From assembly GCF_035503745.1 (NCBI RefSeq), contig NZ_DATJTC010000031.1, positions 141,948 through 205,947 on the forward strand: 64,000 nt of DNA, written 5' to 3'. This document shows, one piece after another, positions 35,076 to 44,862 of this stretch. This DNA is from Dyella_B sp035503745. Lineage in GTDB: Bacteria; Pseudomonadota; Gammaproteobacteria; Xanthomonadales; Rhodanobacteraceae. Both the position numbers and the translations under genes were made by a program. The first letter of the stretch is position 1; every line of letters starts with the position of its first letter. A model generated the notes under the pieces. It saw only the letters and a program-made list of their open reading frames with translations, was not told the origin of the DNA and did not search any database.

Positions 35076-36212
35076 GTGACGTCACCGAACACTCCGATCC
35101 GCCTTCAAATACGCGCGGCGATGCTTCCGCTGCTGGCGATGTTCCTGGCGTCGCGAGCGGTACTGTGGGTGTTGGCCAGGGCAGCGCTGCAATCGACCGA
35201 TGCCCATGCGCACGGCGGATCGTGGAGCGCACTGCTTTGCCGGTTCGATTGCACGTGGTACCTGAACATTGCCAGCAACGGCTATTCGCCGGTCGAAACC
35301 GGGCCGTTTCCGTGGCAGACCAACTTCGCCTTTTACCCCTTGTTTCCGTTGTTGGTGCGCCTGTTCATGCCGGTGTGCGGCGGCGATGCGCTGCATGCGG
35401 GCATATTGGTGGCGAACCTGTGTTTTGTCGCTGCGCTGTTTTACGTCTATCTGTATGTACGCGAGCTTGGGTTTGAGCGCAGCGTGGCATTGCTCACCGG
35501 GCTGATCCTGTGCGTGTTTCCGCAAAGCATCGTGTTCAGCGCGCCCTATACGGAAAGTCTTTGCCTGTTGCTGTTGGCCGCCGCGATGTATTACCTGCGG
35601 CGCGAACGTTATCTGGCCGCGGGCGTGGCGGCCGCGCTGCTGTCGGCGACACGTCCCAACGCCATCTTTTTTATTCTGTTTGCCATCGTGTGGCTATGGC
35701 AGCGTGACGGCGCGCGCGCGCTCCTGTCTCCGTGGCGAACACCGGAGAAGTTCATCCCTATCGTGCTTGCGCCGCTGGGTGCGTTCGTATTCTTTGGCTA
35801 CTGCTATCTCGCTACCGGCGATGCCTTTGCCGCCCCGTCGGCCCATATGACGGGTTGGGGCTGGAGCTTTGTGCCGCCCTGGCAGAACCTGCCCGAGCAA
35901 CTGCGTAGCGGCGGCAGTTACATGTTCGCCGCATGGGTCGATATGGCCATGGCTTTGTGCTCCTTGCTGTTGCTGCGTTATCGCATGTACGCGGAGTTCG
36001 CCTTCTGCGCCGCCACCATCCTGTTCGTATGCTGCGGGCAGGGTACGGTGTGCGTATTTCGTTACTGGCTGGTGTTGTTTCCGCTGTGGATCGTGATGGC
36101 GCGCGCGGTTTCGTCGCGTCCGATGGCGGCGGCGCTGTTGTGCGCGCTGCTGGGTACGATCAATGGCGCGATGGTGTGTGCATGGGCGCTAGGGATGAGC
36201 GTGGCCATATGA
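35076..36212 (+). CDS. PIG-V-like integral membrane mannosyltransferase
   Basis: 378 residues with about nine or ten membrane segments. The short luminal motif FDCTWYLNIASNGY near residues 57-70 and TNFAFYPLFPLLVR (82-95) match the GPI mannosyltransferase 2 (PIG-V)-like family of GT-C enzymes, which use lipid-linked sugars. FPQSIVFSAPYTESLCLL is a second conserved segment. The acceptor is unknown in bacteria. The start is the GTG at 35076; ATG 35121 would remove 15 residues and is possible, since no good ribosome site is seen. The stop overlaps the next gene by ATGA. Confidence 0.78.
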   Translation: MTSPNTPIRLQIRAAMLPLLAMFLASRAVLWVLARAALQSTDAHAHGGSWSALLCRFDCTWYLNIASNGYSPVETGPFPWQTNFAFYPLFPLLVRLFMPVCGGDALHAGILVANLCFVAALFYVYLYVRELGFERSVALLTGLILCVFPQSIVFSAPYTESLCLLLLAAAMYYLRRERYLAAGVAAALLSATRPNAIFFILFAIVWLWQRDGARALLSPWRTPEKFIPIVLAPLGAFVFFGYCYLATGDAFAAPSAHMTGWGWSFVPPWQNLPEQLRSGGSYMFAAWVDMAMALCSLLLLRYRMYAEFAFCAATILFVCCGQGTVCVFRYWLVLFPLWIVMARAVSSRPMAAALLCALLGTINGAMVCAWALGMSVAI

Positions 36213-36820
36213 CCGTGCCGATCTGGCGCCGCTGGCTGTTGTTTGCGTCCCTGCTTGCGGTGGGCGGCGCATACGTCGCCGTCTATGCGTTTTTTGTTGT
36301 GCGCAGCGAGAATTTCATCGTTGCGCAGGACAATCGCAAAGCCGCCGAATTTGGCGGACAGCATCCGGTTGTCCTGCCGGCGTCCTGGACGTTCGGAAAA
36401 GGTAGTCCCGACGATGGGCGTCTAGGATTTGGCTGGAGGACACCGTTTCCGGTCGGTGCTTGGATGGCGGCCAACGATGCATGGATCGTGTGGATCCCTG
36501 AGCAGCGCGATGCGGACTTGATATTGACCTTCGATATAGCCGTGTTCACCACGCCGGCGTCGCCACGCAACCGCGTGGAAGTATCCGTGAACGGAAAAGT
36601 GCTGGGCTCGTGGGAGCGAGGCATGCCGAATGCAAATTCCACCATCGAGGTTCGCGTGCCGCATCTGCTCCTGCACGAAGGAGCGTGCAGCGTGCGCGTT
36701 CACATCGATCACCTCAAGGCCATGTACCGTTCGGACGTGGGCGTGGCAAGGAACGGACAGGAGCTGGTGCTGACCGCCATGACCATTCGCACGGCTGACG
36801 GCGCTGCGAACACGCCTTGA
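36209..36820 (+). CDS. Membrane-anchored protein coupled to the PIG-V-like gene
   Basis: 203 residues. One N-terminal membrane helix (about 8-30), then an extracytoplasmic beta-rich domain: GRLGFGWRTPFPVGAWMA, WIVWIPEQRDADLILTFDI, NRVEVSVNGKVLGSWERG and VRVPHLLLHEGACSVRVHI. The pattern resembles the small beta-sandwich found at the end of some membrane glycosyltransferases (DUF7024-like), but I am not sure. The ATGA overlap with the mannosyltransferase gene argues that the two proteins act together, perhaps with this one binding the acceptor. The 63 bp downstream contains nothing notable. Confidence 0.6.
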   Translation: MTVPIWRRWLLFASLLAVGGAYVAVYAFFVVRSENFIVAQDNRKAAEFGGQHPVVLPASWTFGKGSPDDGRLGFGWRTPFPVGAWMAANDAWIVWIPEQRDADLILTFDIAVFTTPASPRNRVEVSVNGKVLGSWERGMPNANSTIEVRVPHLLLHEGACSVRVHIDHLKAMYRSDVGVARNGQELVLTAMTIRTADGAANTP

Positions 36821-36883
36821 ACGTCGGCGGCGGCAGAGGTCGCCGCGTATGGGCATCCATAACGCCGGTTGGATATAGGCGCA

Positions 36884-38299
36884 TCAGCCGCGCCGCAAGA
36901 GGATTTCCAGCATCTGCCGGAAGCGCTTGCCGTAGGGTGGATTGAGCAGACCCGTGCCATTGAGGCGCGCTTGCCGGAATACCGGCTTGAAGTGCGAAAA
37001 CGTGCGGAAACCCGCCTCGCCGTGATAACCGCCCATGCCCGAAGGCCCCACGCCGCCGAATGGCAGGCCGTGCTGCGCGATGTGATACAGCGTGTCGTTG
37101 AGGCTGACGCCGCCGGCGTGCGTGCGCGCCAGCACCTGGTCGATGCGGCCCTGGTCCTGCTCGAACAGGTATAGCGCCAGGGGGCGCGGGCGCGCGGCAA
37201 CGTAGTCGATTGCATCGTCGAGGTGGTCGTAAGGCACCAGCGGCAGCAGCGGGCCGAAGATTTCCTCCTGCATCACCGCCATGTCCTGGCGCACGTCGGC
37301 CAGCAGCATCGGGGTCAGCAGGCGCTGGGTGGACTGGTCGATGGCCTCGCTCAGCCGTTCGCCGCGCGCGCCGGCCGCCAGCGCGCTATCGCGCAGGCTG
37401 GACAGGCGCTGGTAATGGCGGTCGGTGGCGATGCTCGCGTATTGCCGGCTGTTGGCCAGGTCCGGGTACAGGCGTTTTACCGCATCGCGCGCGGCGGCGG
37501 TGAAGCGATCCACTTCCGCGCGCGGCAGCAAGACGTAGTCCGGCGCGATGCAGGTCTGCCCCGCATTGACCATCTTGCCGAACACGATGCGTTCCACCGC
37601 ATGCTCAAAGCGCGCGCCGGGGCCGATGATGGCCGGCGATTTGCCGCCCAGTTCCAGCGTCACCGGGGTGAGGTTGGCCGAGGCCGAGCGCATCACGTGA
37701 TGGCCCACCGCGGTCGAGCCGGTAAACAGCAGGTGGTCGAACGGCAGCCCCGCAAAGGTTTGGCCTACCGTCGCATCGCCGTTGACCACCAGCACTTCGT
37801 CGGGCTGGAAGTGGCGCGCGATGAGTTCGGCAAAAAGCTCGGAAAAGCGCGGTGTGTATTCGCTCATCTTCACCATCGCGCGGTTGCCGGCGGCCAGCGC
37901 GTCGACCAGCGGGCCGATGGCCAGGAACAAGGGATAATTCCACGGCACGATGATGCCGACCACGCCCAGCGGCTGCGGGCGCATTTCCGTGCGCGCCGGC
38001 AAGAACGCCAGGCTCGCCAGCGAACGGCGCGGCTTCATCCAGCGCCGGCCGTGACGCAGTGCATGGCGGATGGAGGAGAGGCTGGGAAAGATCTCCAGCA
38101 TCTCGCTCTCTTCGCGCGGACGGCAGCCAAAGTCCGCATCGATCGCCGCCACGATCTCCTGGCGATGCTGCACGATCACCGCTTCCAGCGCGCGCAGCCG
38201 TCGCTCGCGGAGGGGCCAGCCGGGCAGGGGGTCGCGCGATTGCACCTCGCGCAGGCGCTTGAGCTCACTGTGCAGGTCGAGCGGATCTGGCTTGTTCAT
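36884..38299 (-). CDS. Coniferyl aldehyde dehydrogenase-type aldehyde dehydrogenase
   Basis: 471 residues. NAD(P)+-dependent oxidation of an aldehyde to the acid. Key residues are visible: PWNYP with N121, E216 in LELGGKSP and nucleophile C250 in NAGQTCIAPDYVLL. The C-terminal substrate region, NDTLYHIAQHGLPFGGVGPSGMGGYHG, is typical of the CalB / fatty aldehyde dehydrogenase clade, which often lacks about 30 N-terminal residues of other ALDHs, as here. It starts 7 bp downstream of the TonB receptor gene and probably ends the catabolic gene string. It would oxidise an aldehyde made by the aldolase/aminotransferase set; this is inferred from position. Confidence 0.88.
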   Translation of the reverse strand: MNKPDPLDLHSELKRLREVQSRDPLPGWPLRERRLRALEAVIVQHRQEIVAAIDADFGCRPREESEMLEIFPSLSSIRHALRHGRRWMKPRRSLASLAFLPARTEMRPQPLGVVGIIVPWNYPLFLAIGPLVDALAAGNRAMVKMSEYTPRFSELFAELIARHFQPDEVLVVNGDATVGQTFAGLPFDHLLFTGSTAVGHHVMRSASANLTPVTLELGGKSPAIIGPGARFEHAVERIVFGKMVNAGQTCIAPDYVLLPRAEVDRFTAAARDAVKRLYPDLANSRQYASIATDRHYQRLSSLRDSALAAGARGERLSEAIDQSTQRLLTPMLLADVRQDMAVMQEEIFGPLLPLVPYDHLDDAIDYVAARPRPLALYLFEQDQGRIDQVLARTHAGGVSLNDTLYHIAQHGLPFGGVGPSGMGGYHGEAGFRTFSHFKPVFRQARLNGTGLLNPPYGKRFRQMLEILLRRG

Positions 38300-38306
38300 G
38301 GCGGCT

Positions 38307-40793
38307 CTAGAATTTGGCCCTCAGTTCCACACCGTATACGCGCGGCGGCGTAATGATCGCGTAAGGCGTGCCGAAGTCGTTGGTGGTGTCGTTGCCGATG
38401 CTGACCACATAGCGTTTGTTGAACATGTTGTTCACGTACAGCCCCACGCCCCAGCGCTGGTCGGGAGTATGCCAGTCCAGGCGCGCGTCGGTGCGCTGGG
38501 TGGAGGTGCCCACACTGAACAGCGGGGTGGTCAGGCACGTACCCTGGATGCCCGAATCGGCATTGCAGCGGGTAGGGCCGCGGTAGGCGTATTGCATGCT
38601 CAATTCCAGGTCGCCCCGGTACACCCCGAACCAGGTGTAGTCCAAGCCGGCGGTGGACGAAAAGTACGGTTCGCCGGTGGGCTGTCCTGCCAGGCTCACG
38701 CCCGAGGTGGAAACGCCGCTGATGTAAGTGCTGTCGATGTATGCACTGGTAAAGTTCAGGCGCAGCGCAGCGGTCGGCTGCCACTGCGCTTCCACGTCCA
38801 GGCCGTCCGCGTGCTGGGTGCTGGTCATCACCGTATAGAAGGGCACGCCCGAGCCGTTGTAGTTGGGATCGAGCACCGACGACTGCAGGTTCGAATAGCG
38901 GTAGTAGTAGGCCGAGGCGTTGAAGATCAGGTTGTACTGGGGCACGACCGTCTTCACGCCCGCTTCGTAGTTCCAAACTTTTTCCGGTGCGTACAGCGAA
39001 CCCACTTGCAGGCTGTTGTAGCCGCCCGCCTTGTAGCCCTTGGTGACGGAGAGGTAGGCCATGGTGTCGGGCGTGAATTTATAGCTGAGCACCGCGCGCG
39101 GGCTGAAGTCGTGCCAGCTGTTGCTGGCCTGCACCCATTGGCCCACGTCGTTGGGAAACACCACATTGGTGCTGAACGCGGTGAACGCCGCTTGCGCATC
39201 GGGCGGCAGGAAGGCGTAGATGCCGCTGGCCTTGAGCGCGGCCACTTCTTGATCGAACGCGGTCGCAGTGCGCAGTGGCGTGAACCAGGTGAAATCCTTT
39301 TGGTCTTCGGTGTAGCGCAGGCCGGTGGTGAGGTCCAGGTTATCGCTCAGATGCCAGATCACATCGCCGAACGCGGCATAGGCCTTGAACCGGCCCACAT
39401 TGTTGATTTCCTCCTGCCACGGATCGCCCAGGAAGTTGTAGTTGAGGCCCAGCGACTGCAGGCCCTGGGTGATCTCGGTAAGCGGCAATCCTTCGTTGTC
39501 CACGTTCTGCGCCAGCGTATCCAGGCTGCTGGTGTTGGTGTTGACCACGCTGCTCTGGCGTGCCTGTTCGGAATAAAAGCTCACGCCCGAAACCCAGTCC
39601 AGCAGGTCGTTCTCGCCGGCGAGCTTGAATTCCTGGTAATAGCTGTTGTTGTGCTCGATGTTGACGGTCGAGAGGTAGCTGACGGTGTGATCGGTGCCGT
39701 CGTTGTCCTCGGCATTGAAGGTGTTGAAGTGACGCCAGGCCGTGGTGGAGGTGAAGCTGCCCCACGCAAAGGAATGATCGATGATCAACGTGGAGCCGTC
39801 GAAGTGGCGCCACTCGGCCGCGCCGATCGCATCGTTGTAGAGCTGCGCGTTCAGCGGATTGAGGTAGTTCTGCGGATTGGGCGGAAACGGCGGGCGCTGG
39901 TTGGTGTCGTTGGATAGCGGTACCAGGCCGAACGCCGGTTGCGGCGGCTGGTCCAGCCGCTCGTGATCCCACGACCACAACAGGCGCGTATCGGGCGTCA
40001 TGTTCCAGCGGTACACCATGCGGGTGCCCCAGTCATCGTTCCTGCCGTAGTGCTGGCCGGTGGCCTGGTCCTTGATCCAGCCGTCGCTCTGGTTGTCCAG
40101 CACGCTGATGCGCAGCGCCATGTCCTTGTTGAGCGGAATGTTGACCAGCGCGTTTTCGTAGCGCTCCCCGTCGTTGCCGTAGCGCAGCACCACCTTGCCC
40201 TCGAAGGTGTCGGTGGGCTCGTTAGTGACGATGGAAATCGCGCCGCCCGCCGCGTTGCGGCCGAACAGCGTGCCTTGCGGTCCCTTGAGCACTTCGATCC
40301 GGTCGATGTCGTTGAACGCCAGCAGCGCGCCGCCAGAGCGCGCGGCATACACGCCATCGATATACACACCCACCGCCGATTCCGTGCCGATGCCGAAATC
40401 GCTGGTGCTGATGCCGCGCAGCGAATAATTGGGCTGCGTCGGCTGGCTGCCGTCCACGACCAGGCCCGGCACGAACAGCGAGATCTTGCTCAGGTCTGTC
40501 GCCGCCTGCGTGTCGATCTGCTTGGCGGTGAGAATCTGCAACGGAATCGGCACCTGTTCCATCTGCTGCGTGCGGCTTTGCGCGGTGACCGTGATGTTGC
40601 CGAGCTGCTTGGCCTGCGCTGCGTCCGCTGCGGTCTTGCTGTTGGACGGCTTTGCCGGCGCGGGCGGCTGGGTGCCGTTGTCCTGCGGCGCACCGCGTAC
40701 ACCGGGCGACCACAGCGTGCACAGAAACATCGCCGCACCGCCGAACAGGGCGTGGTGCAGGCAGCTGGAAAGCGTACGTTGCCGCATCGTCAT
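38307..40793 (-). CDS. TonB-dependent outer membrane receptor
   Basis: 828 residues. A signal peptide lies within the first 35 residues, followed by a Pro/Ala-rich linker. A TonB-box-like segment, ITVTAQSRTQQ, precedes the plug domain (GVYIDGVYAARSGG, LKGPQGTLFGRNAAGGAIS). A 22-strand barrel follows, ending YGVELRAKF with the terminal phenylalanine. The plug and barrel style is that of the Sphingomonas/Caulobacter-type receptors that often import plant-derived compounds or vitamins rather than siderophores. The ATG at 40793 has AGGGGAG upstream. It lies 57 bp downstream of the MFS gene and 7 bp before the aldehyde dehydrogenase gene. The ligand is unknown. Confidence 0.92.
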   Translation of the reverse strand: MTMRQRTLSSCLHHALFGGAAMFLCTLWSPGVRGAPQDNGTQPPAPAKPSNSKTAADAAQAKQLGNITVTAQSRTQQMEQVPIPLQILTAKQIDTQAATDLSKISLFVPGLVVDGSQPTQPNYSLRGISTSDFGIGTESAVGVYIDGVYAARSGGALLAFNDIDRIEVLKGPQGTLFGRNAAGGAISIVTNEPTDTFEGKVVLRYGNDGERYENALVNIPLNKDMALRISVLDNQSDGWIKDQATGQHYGRNDDWGTRMVYRWNMTPDTRLLWSWDHERLDQPPQPAFGLVPLSNDTNQRPPFPPNPQNYLNPLNAQLYNDAIGAAEWRHFDGSTLIIDHSFAWGSFTSTTAWRHFNTFNAEDNDGTDHTVSYLSTVNIEHNNSYYQEFKLAGENDLLDWVSGVSFYSEQARQSSVVNTNTSSLDTLAQNVDNEGLPLTEITQGLQSLGLNYNFLGDPWQEEINNVGRFKAYAAFGDVIWHLSDNLDLTTGLRYTEDQKDFTWFTPLRTATAFDQEVAALKASGIYAFLPPDAQAAFTAFSTNVVFPNDVGQWVQASNSWHDFSPRAVLSYKFTPDTMAYLSVTKGYKAGGYNSLQVGSLYAPEKVWNYEAGVKTVVPQYNLIFNASAYYYRYSNLQSSVLDPNYNGSGVPFYTVMTSTQHADGLDVEAQWQPTAALRLNFTSAYIDSTYISGVSTSGVSLAGQPTGEPYFSSTAGLDYTWFGVYRGDLELSMQYAYRGPTRCNADSGIQGTCLTTPLFSVGTSTQRTDARLDWHTPDQRWGVGLYVNNMFNKRYVVSIGNDTTNDFGTPYAIITPPRVYGVELRAKF

Positions 40794-40850
40794 GCTGTTC
40801 TCCCCTAGATTCTTCGAATGGCATCGCCCCTCACAGTCGATGCATCGGGT

Positions 40851-42038
40851 TTATTTGATGTGCCCGCCTCCGGCCAAGACCCCCCTGTCGTTGCCGGAAG
40901 GAGCGCGATACCTCACCAACCAAAGTGCCACTACCACGCACACCGCGAATGCCGCGGCGATCAGCGGTATGCGTCGAACATCTTCGCCATGCACGCTCAA
41001 GGAAGCCGCCAGCGGCCCCAAGCCCGAGCCCAGCAGCTGCGCCGGCGGAACCAGCAGGGCGATGCGCCCGCGCGGATCGATCTCGAATGCAAGCCGGATG
41101 TGAAACGGCAGCTGGAACAGCCACACGAACCCGAGCGCGGCACACAACGCCGTGAAAGCCCAAGGATGGGGCGTGCTGAACTGATGGATGGCGAGGCCGA
41201 CGACCACCACCACTGCCGCGCTCGATAGCAGCGCCGGCGTCATGCGCCAGCGGCGTACCGCCAACGCGGCAACGCTGCCGCCGACGACCTGCATCAGCAG
41301 TACCAGCGCGACCAGCGTATCGGCATCGCGCCCGACCACGCCCGCGTTCTTGCTCAGCGGTTCCAGGTAAGCCCATAGCGTGCCGATCGCGCTCATATGC
41401 GCAAGCGGCACCAGCAGCACGAACAATCCGCGCAGCGATACCAGCGAGGGCATCACTGCATCGGTGTGCGAGCCCACTTGCCGCGGCAGCCGATGGATCA
41501 CCGAAAGCGGCAGGATGCATACCAGCGCCAGCACCATGAAACCGGCCTGCCAGCCCATAAACTGCAGCGGCAGCCGGGCGATCGACAGCATCACCAGTGC
41601 CTGTGTGAGCGTTTGCACGGTGAGAAAGATGCCGGCCAGGCGATCGGGTTCGCGCGAGCGCACGATCACGATGGTGGTGATCCAGAACAGGCTTGCTTCG
41701 AGCAGCCCCGCCAGCACGCGCATGGCGGCGCAGGCGGCATCGCCGTGGACGCCGAGGGTCAGCAGGTTTACCGCTGCCAGCAGCACGCAGCCGATCACGG
41801 CGACGGCGCGAATATGCTGCAGCGGCAGCAGCTTCTCGGCCAGCACCACGCCGATGCCGAGCGAGAAAATTTCGCCCATCGCGACGACACCGACCCCTTG
41901 CATCGAAATGCGATGTTGTTCGATCAAGGTGCCGAGCAGGGCCGGCTGCAACCCGAGCATCATCAAGGCCACGCAGCCCATGGCCAGGGCGGTCACCCGT
42001 TCGGAGCGGCTAAAGCCGAGCGCGACCGAGGTCGTCAT
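40851..42038 (-). CDS. MFS transporter
   Basis: 395 residues with about 12 membrane helices in two halves joined by a basic loop (HRLPRQVGSHTDAVM near 185-200). Helices include VTALAMGCVALMMLGLQPAL and FIVLLV-like stretches such as LRGLFVLLVPLAHMSAIG. It is a secondary inner-membrane transporter of the major facilitator superfamily, subfamily not assigned. It sits between the aldolase-like gene (48-bp gap) and the TonB receptor gene (57-bp gap), so it probably carries the receptor's ligand across the inner membrane. The C-terminus, VRYRAPSGNDRG onward, is hydrophilic. Confidence 0.85.
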   Translation of the reverse strand: MTTSVALGFSRSERVTALAMGCVALMMLGLQPALLGTLIEQHRISMQGVGVVAMGEIFSLGIGVVLAEKLLPLQHIRAVAVIGCVLLAAVNLLTLGVHGDAACAAMRVLAGLLEASLFWITTIVIVRSREPDRLAGIFLTVQTLTQALVMLSIARLPLQFMGWQAGFMVLALVCILPLSVIHRLPRQVGSHTDAVMPSLVSLRGLFVLLVPLAHMSAIGTLWAYLEPLSKNAGVVGRDADTLVALVLLMQVVGGSVAALAVRRWRMTPALLSSAAVVVVVGLAIHQFSTPHPWAFTALCAALGFVWLFQLPFHIRLAFEIDPRGRIALLVPPAQLLGSGLGPLAASLSVHGEDVRRIPLIAAAFAVCVVVALWLVRYRAPSGNDRGVLAGGGHIK

Positions 42039-42086
42039 GGGCGTGTCCGGTTGTCGTGCGCCAGCAGCCTGGGCATGTCGCTCACC

Positions 42087-42724
42087 TCAGTAGCCTTTCA
42101 CTTCGTCGGGTAGCAATCCGAGCGCGAAACGTCGTGCCGCGCGCCGTTGATCTTTCTTCAGTCGCCCGTTGGCGATGCGGCATACCCACCACGGCAGCGT
42201 GTGGATCAGCGCGCCGGTGGCCTTTGCCAGCACATAGGCCTTGGCGCATTTCTCCAGCAGTTCGGCGTTGAGCACCAGCCGCTGCACGGTGCTGCCGAAG
42301 ACCAGCACGTTGCGCCCGCACACCCAAGCATTGCCACGCGCCGGCAAACTGCGCCGTGCGCCTGCCGCAGGATCGCCGGCCAGTGCCGCCAAGGGTGGCG
42401 CCGTGCGCCCCAGATGCCGCGCCTGTTCGTCGAACACCTGTGGCAGGTCGCCACCGAAATCGCCCAGGCTGCGGCCGTAAAAGCCGCCGCCCAGCGCGAT
42501 CGCGCCGATGTCCGCGCGTGTGCGATAAGCCGCGGCGTGCCAAGCCTGTTCGCCGTCGCCGCAACCGAGCAGCGGTATACGCGCGGGTGTTTTGCCCGGT
42601 GCGCCCAGCAGCATCTCCTGCGTGCCGGGCAAGCGCACGGAAACGCTGGCGCCGGCACCCAGCAGCTGCTTGGCGTCCAGGCGCCCGATCGCGTCTTCGA
42701 GCAGGTGCGAGAGCGGCATCGGCG

Positions 42725-42728
<4 letters not shown>
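42087..42728 (-). CDS. Class II aldolase-like protein lacking the metal ligands
   Basis: 213 residues. Aligning it by eye to the class II aldolase encoded two genes upstream, at constant offset, E60 corresponds to the catalytic E76. But the zinc ligands H95 and H97 correspond to L79 and G81, and H159 falls on R139. The fold pattern (RADIGAIALGGGFYGRSL; NVLVFGSTVQRL; LLEKCAKAYVLAKATG) is kept. It is therefore probably a non-catalytic paralog, perhaps a partner subunit or a protein with a new activity. The start overlaps the aminotransferase stop by ATGA (42725-42728). The C-terminal 35 residues are basic and not aldolase-like. Confidence 0.72.
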
Positions 42729-44196
<1,468 letters not shown>

Positions 44197-44200
<4 letters not shown>

Positions 44201-44862
44201 GCGATCGACTCCTGAATCGGATGCGCATCGAGCGCGGCGACCAGTTTTCCGAGCGCATCCCGCTCGGACGTGGCGCGCGTGGCGCGCGCGGCGATGCGTT
44301 CGCGCAAATAAGCGGTGGCGAGTGCTTCAAGCGCGGCGATGGCCTGCAATGCGCGCTCGGCAGTAGTGCCGCAGCAGATCGCGCCGTGTGTGCGCAGCAG
44401 GTAGGCATTGATGTCCGCGCGCAGTACGCGGGCGAGTTTGCTCGACAGCCAGCGCGTGCCCGACGGCGCATACCCGGCGATCAAGACCTGGGTGCCGAGC
44501 AGCGCCTGATGCTCGGCGCGCTGCACCGGCAGCGCCTGCCCCAGCAGGGTCAGGGCGCTGGCCGCGGGTTGATGGGTGTGGATGCTCGCCATGCAATCGA
44601 CGCGGGCGCGCAGCACGTGCGCGTGCATGCCCGATTCCACCGAGGGCTTGCGCGCGCCCTCGACCTTGGCCAGGTCGCGCAGACGCAACACGCAAATGTC
44701 TTGCGCCTCCATCTGGTAGTAATCGACTGCCGACGGCGTCACCACGATGTGTTCGTCATCGGCGCGCAAGGCAAGGTTGCCGCCGGTGGCGGCGAAGTAG
44801 CCGCGGTCGGCCAGCAGCACGCTCATCTGGACTACGCGCCGGCGCAGGCTTTCGAATCTCAT
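44197..44862 (-). CDS. Class II aldolase/adducin-family protein
   Basis: 221 residues. Zinc-dependent aldolase or epimerase of the fuculose-1-phosphate aldolase / ribulose-phosphate epimerase fold. The catalytic glutamate is E76 (PSVESGMHAHV). Zinc ligands are H95 and H97 (ASIHTHQPAAS) and H159 (LLRTHGAICCG). FAATGGNLALR at 23-33 is the phosphate-binding start. It most likely cleaves a ketose phosphate made by the FGGY kinase upstream, giving dihydroxyacetone phosphate and an aldehyde. The ATG overlaps the kinase stop by four bases (44859-44862). The exact substrate is unknown. Confidence 0.9.

Noticed and set aside
37223..39917. Plus-strand frames over the aldehyde dehydrogenase and TonB receptor
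   Set aside because: Both minus-strand genes are certain from catalytic and plug/barrel motifs; the plus frames are shadows.
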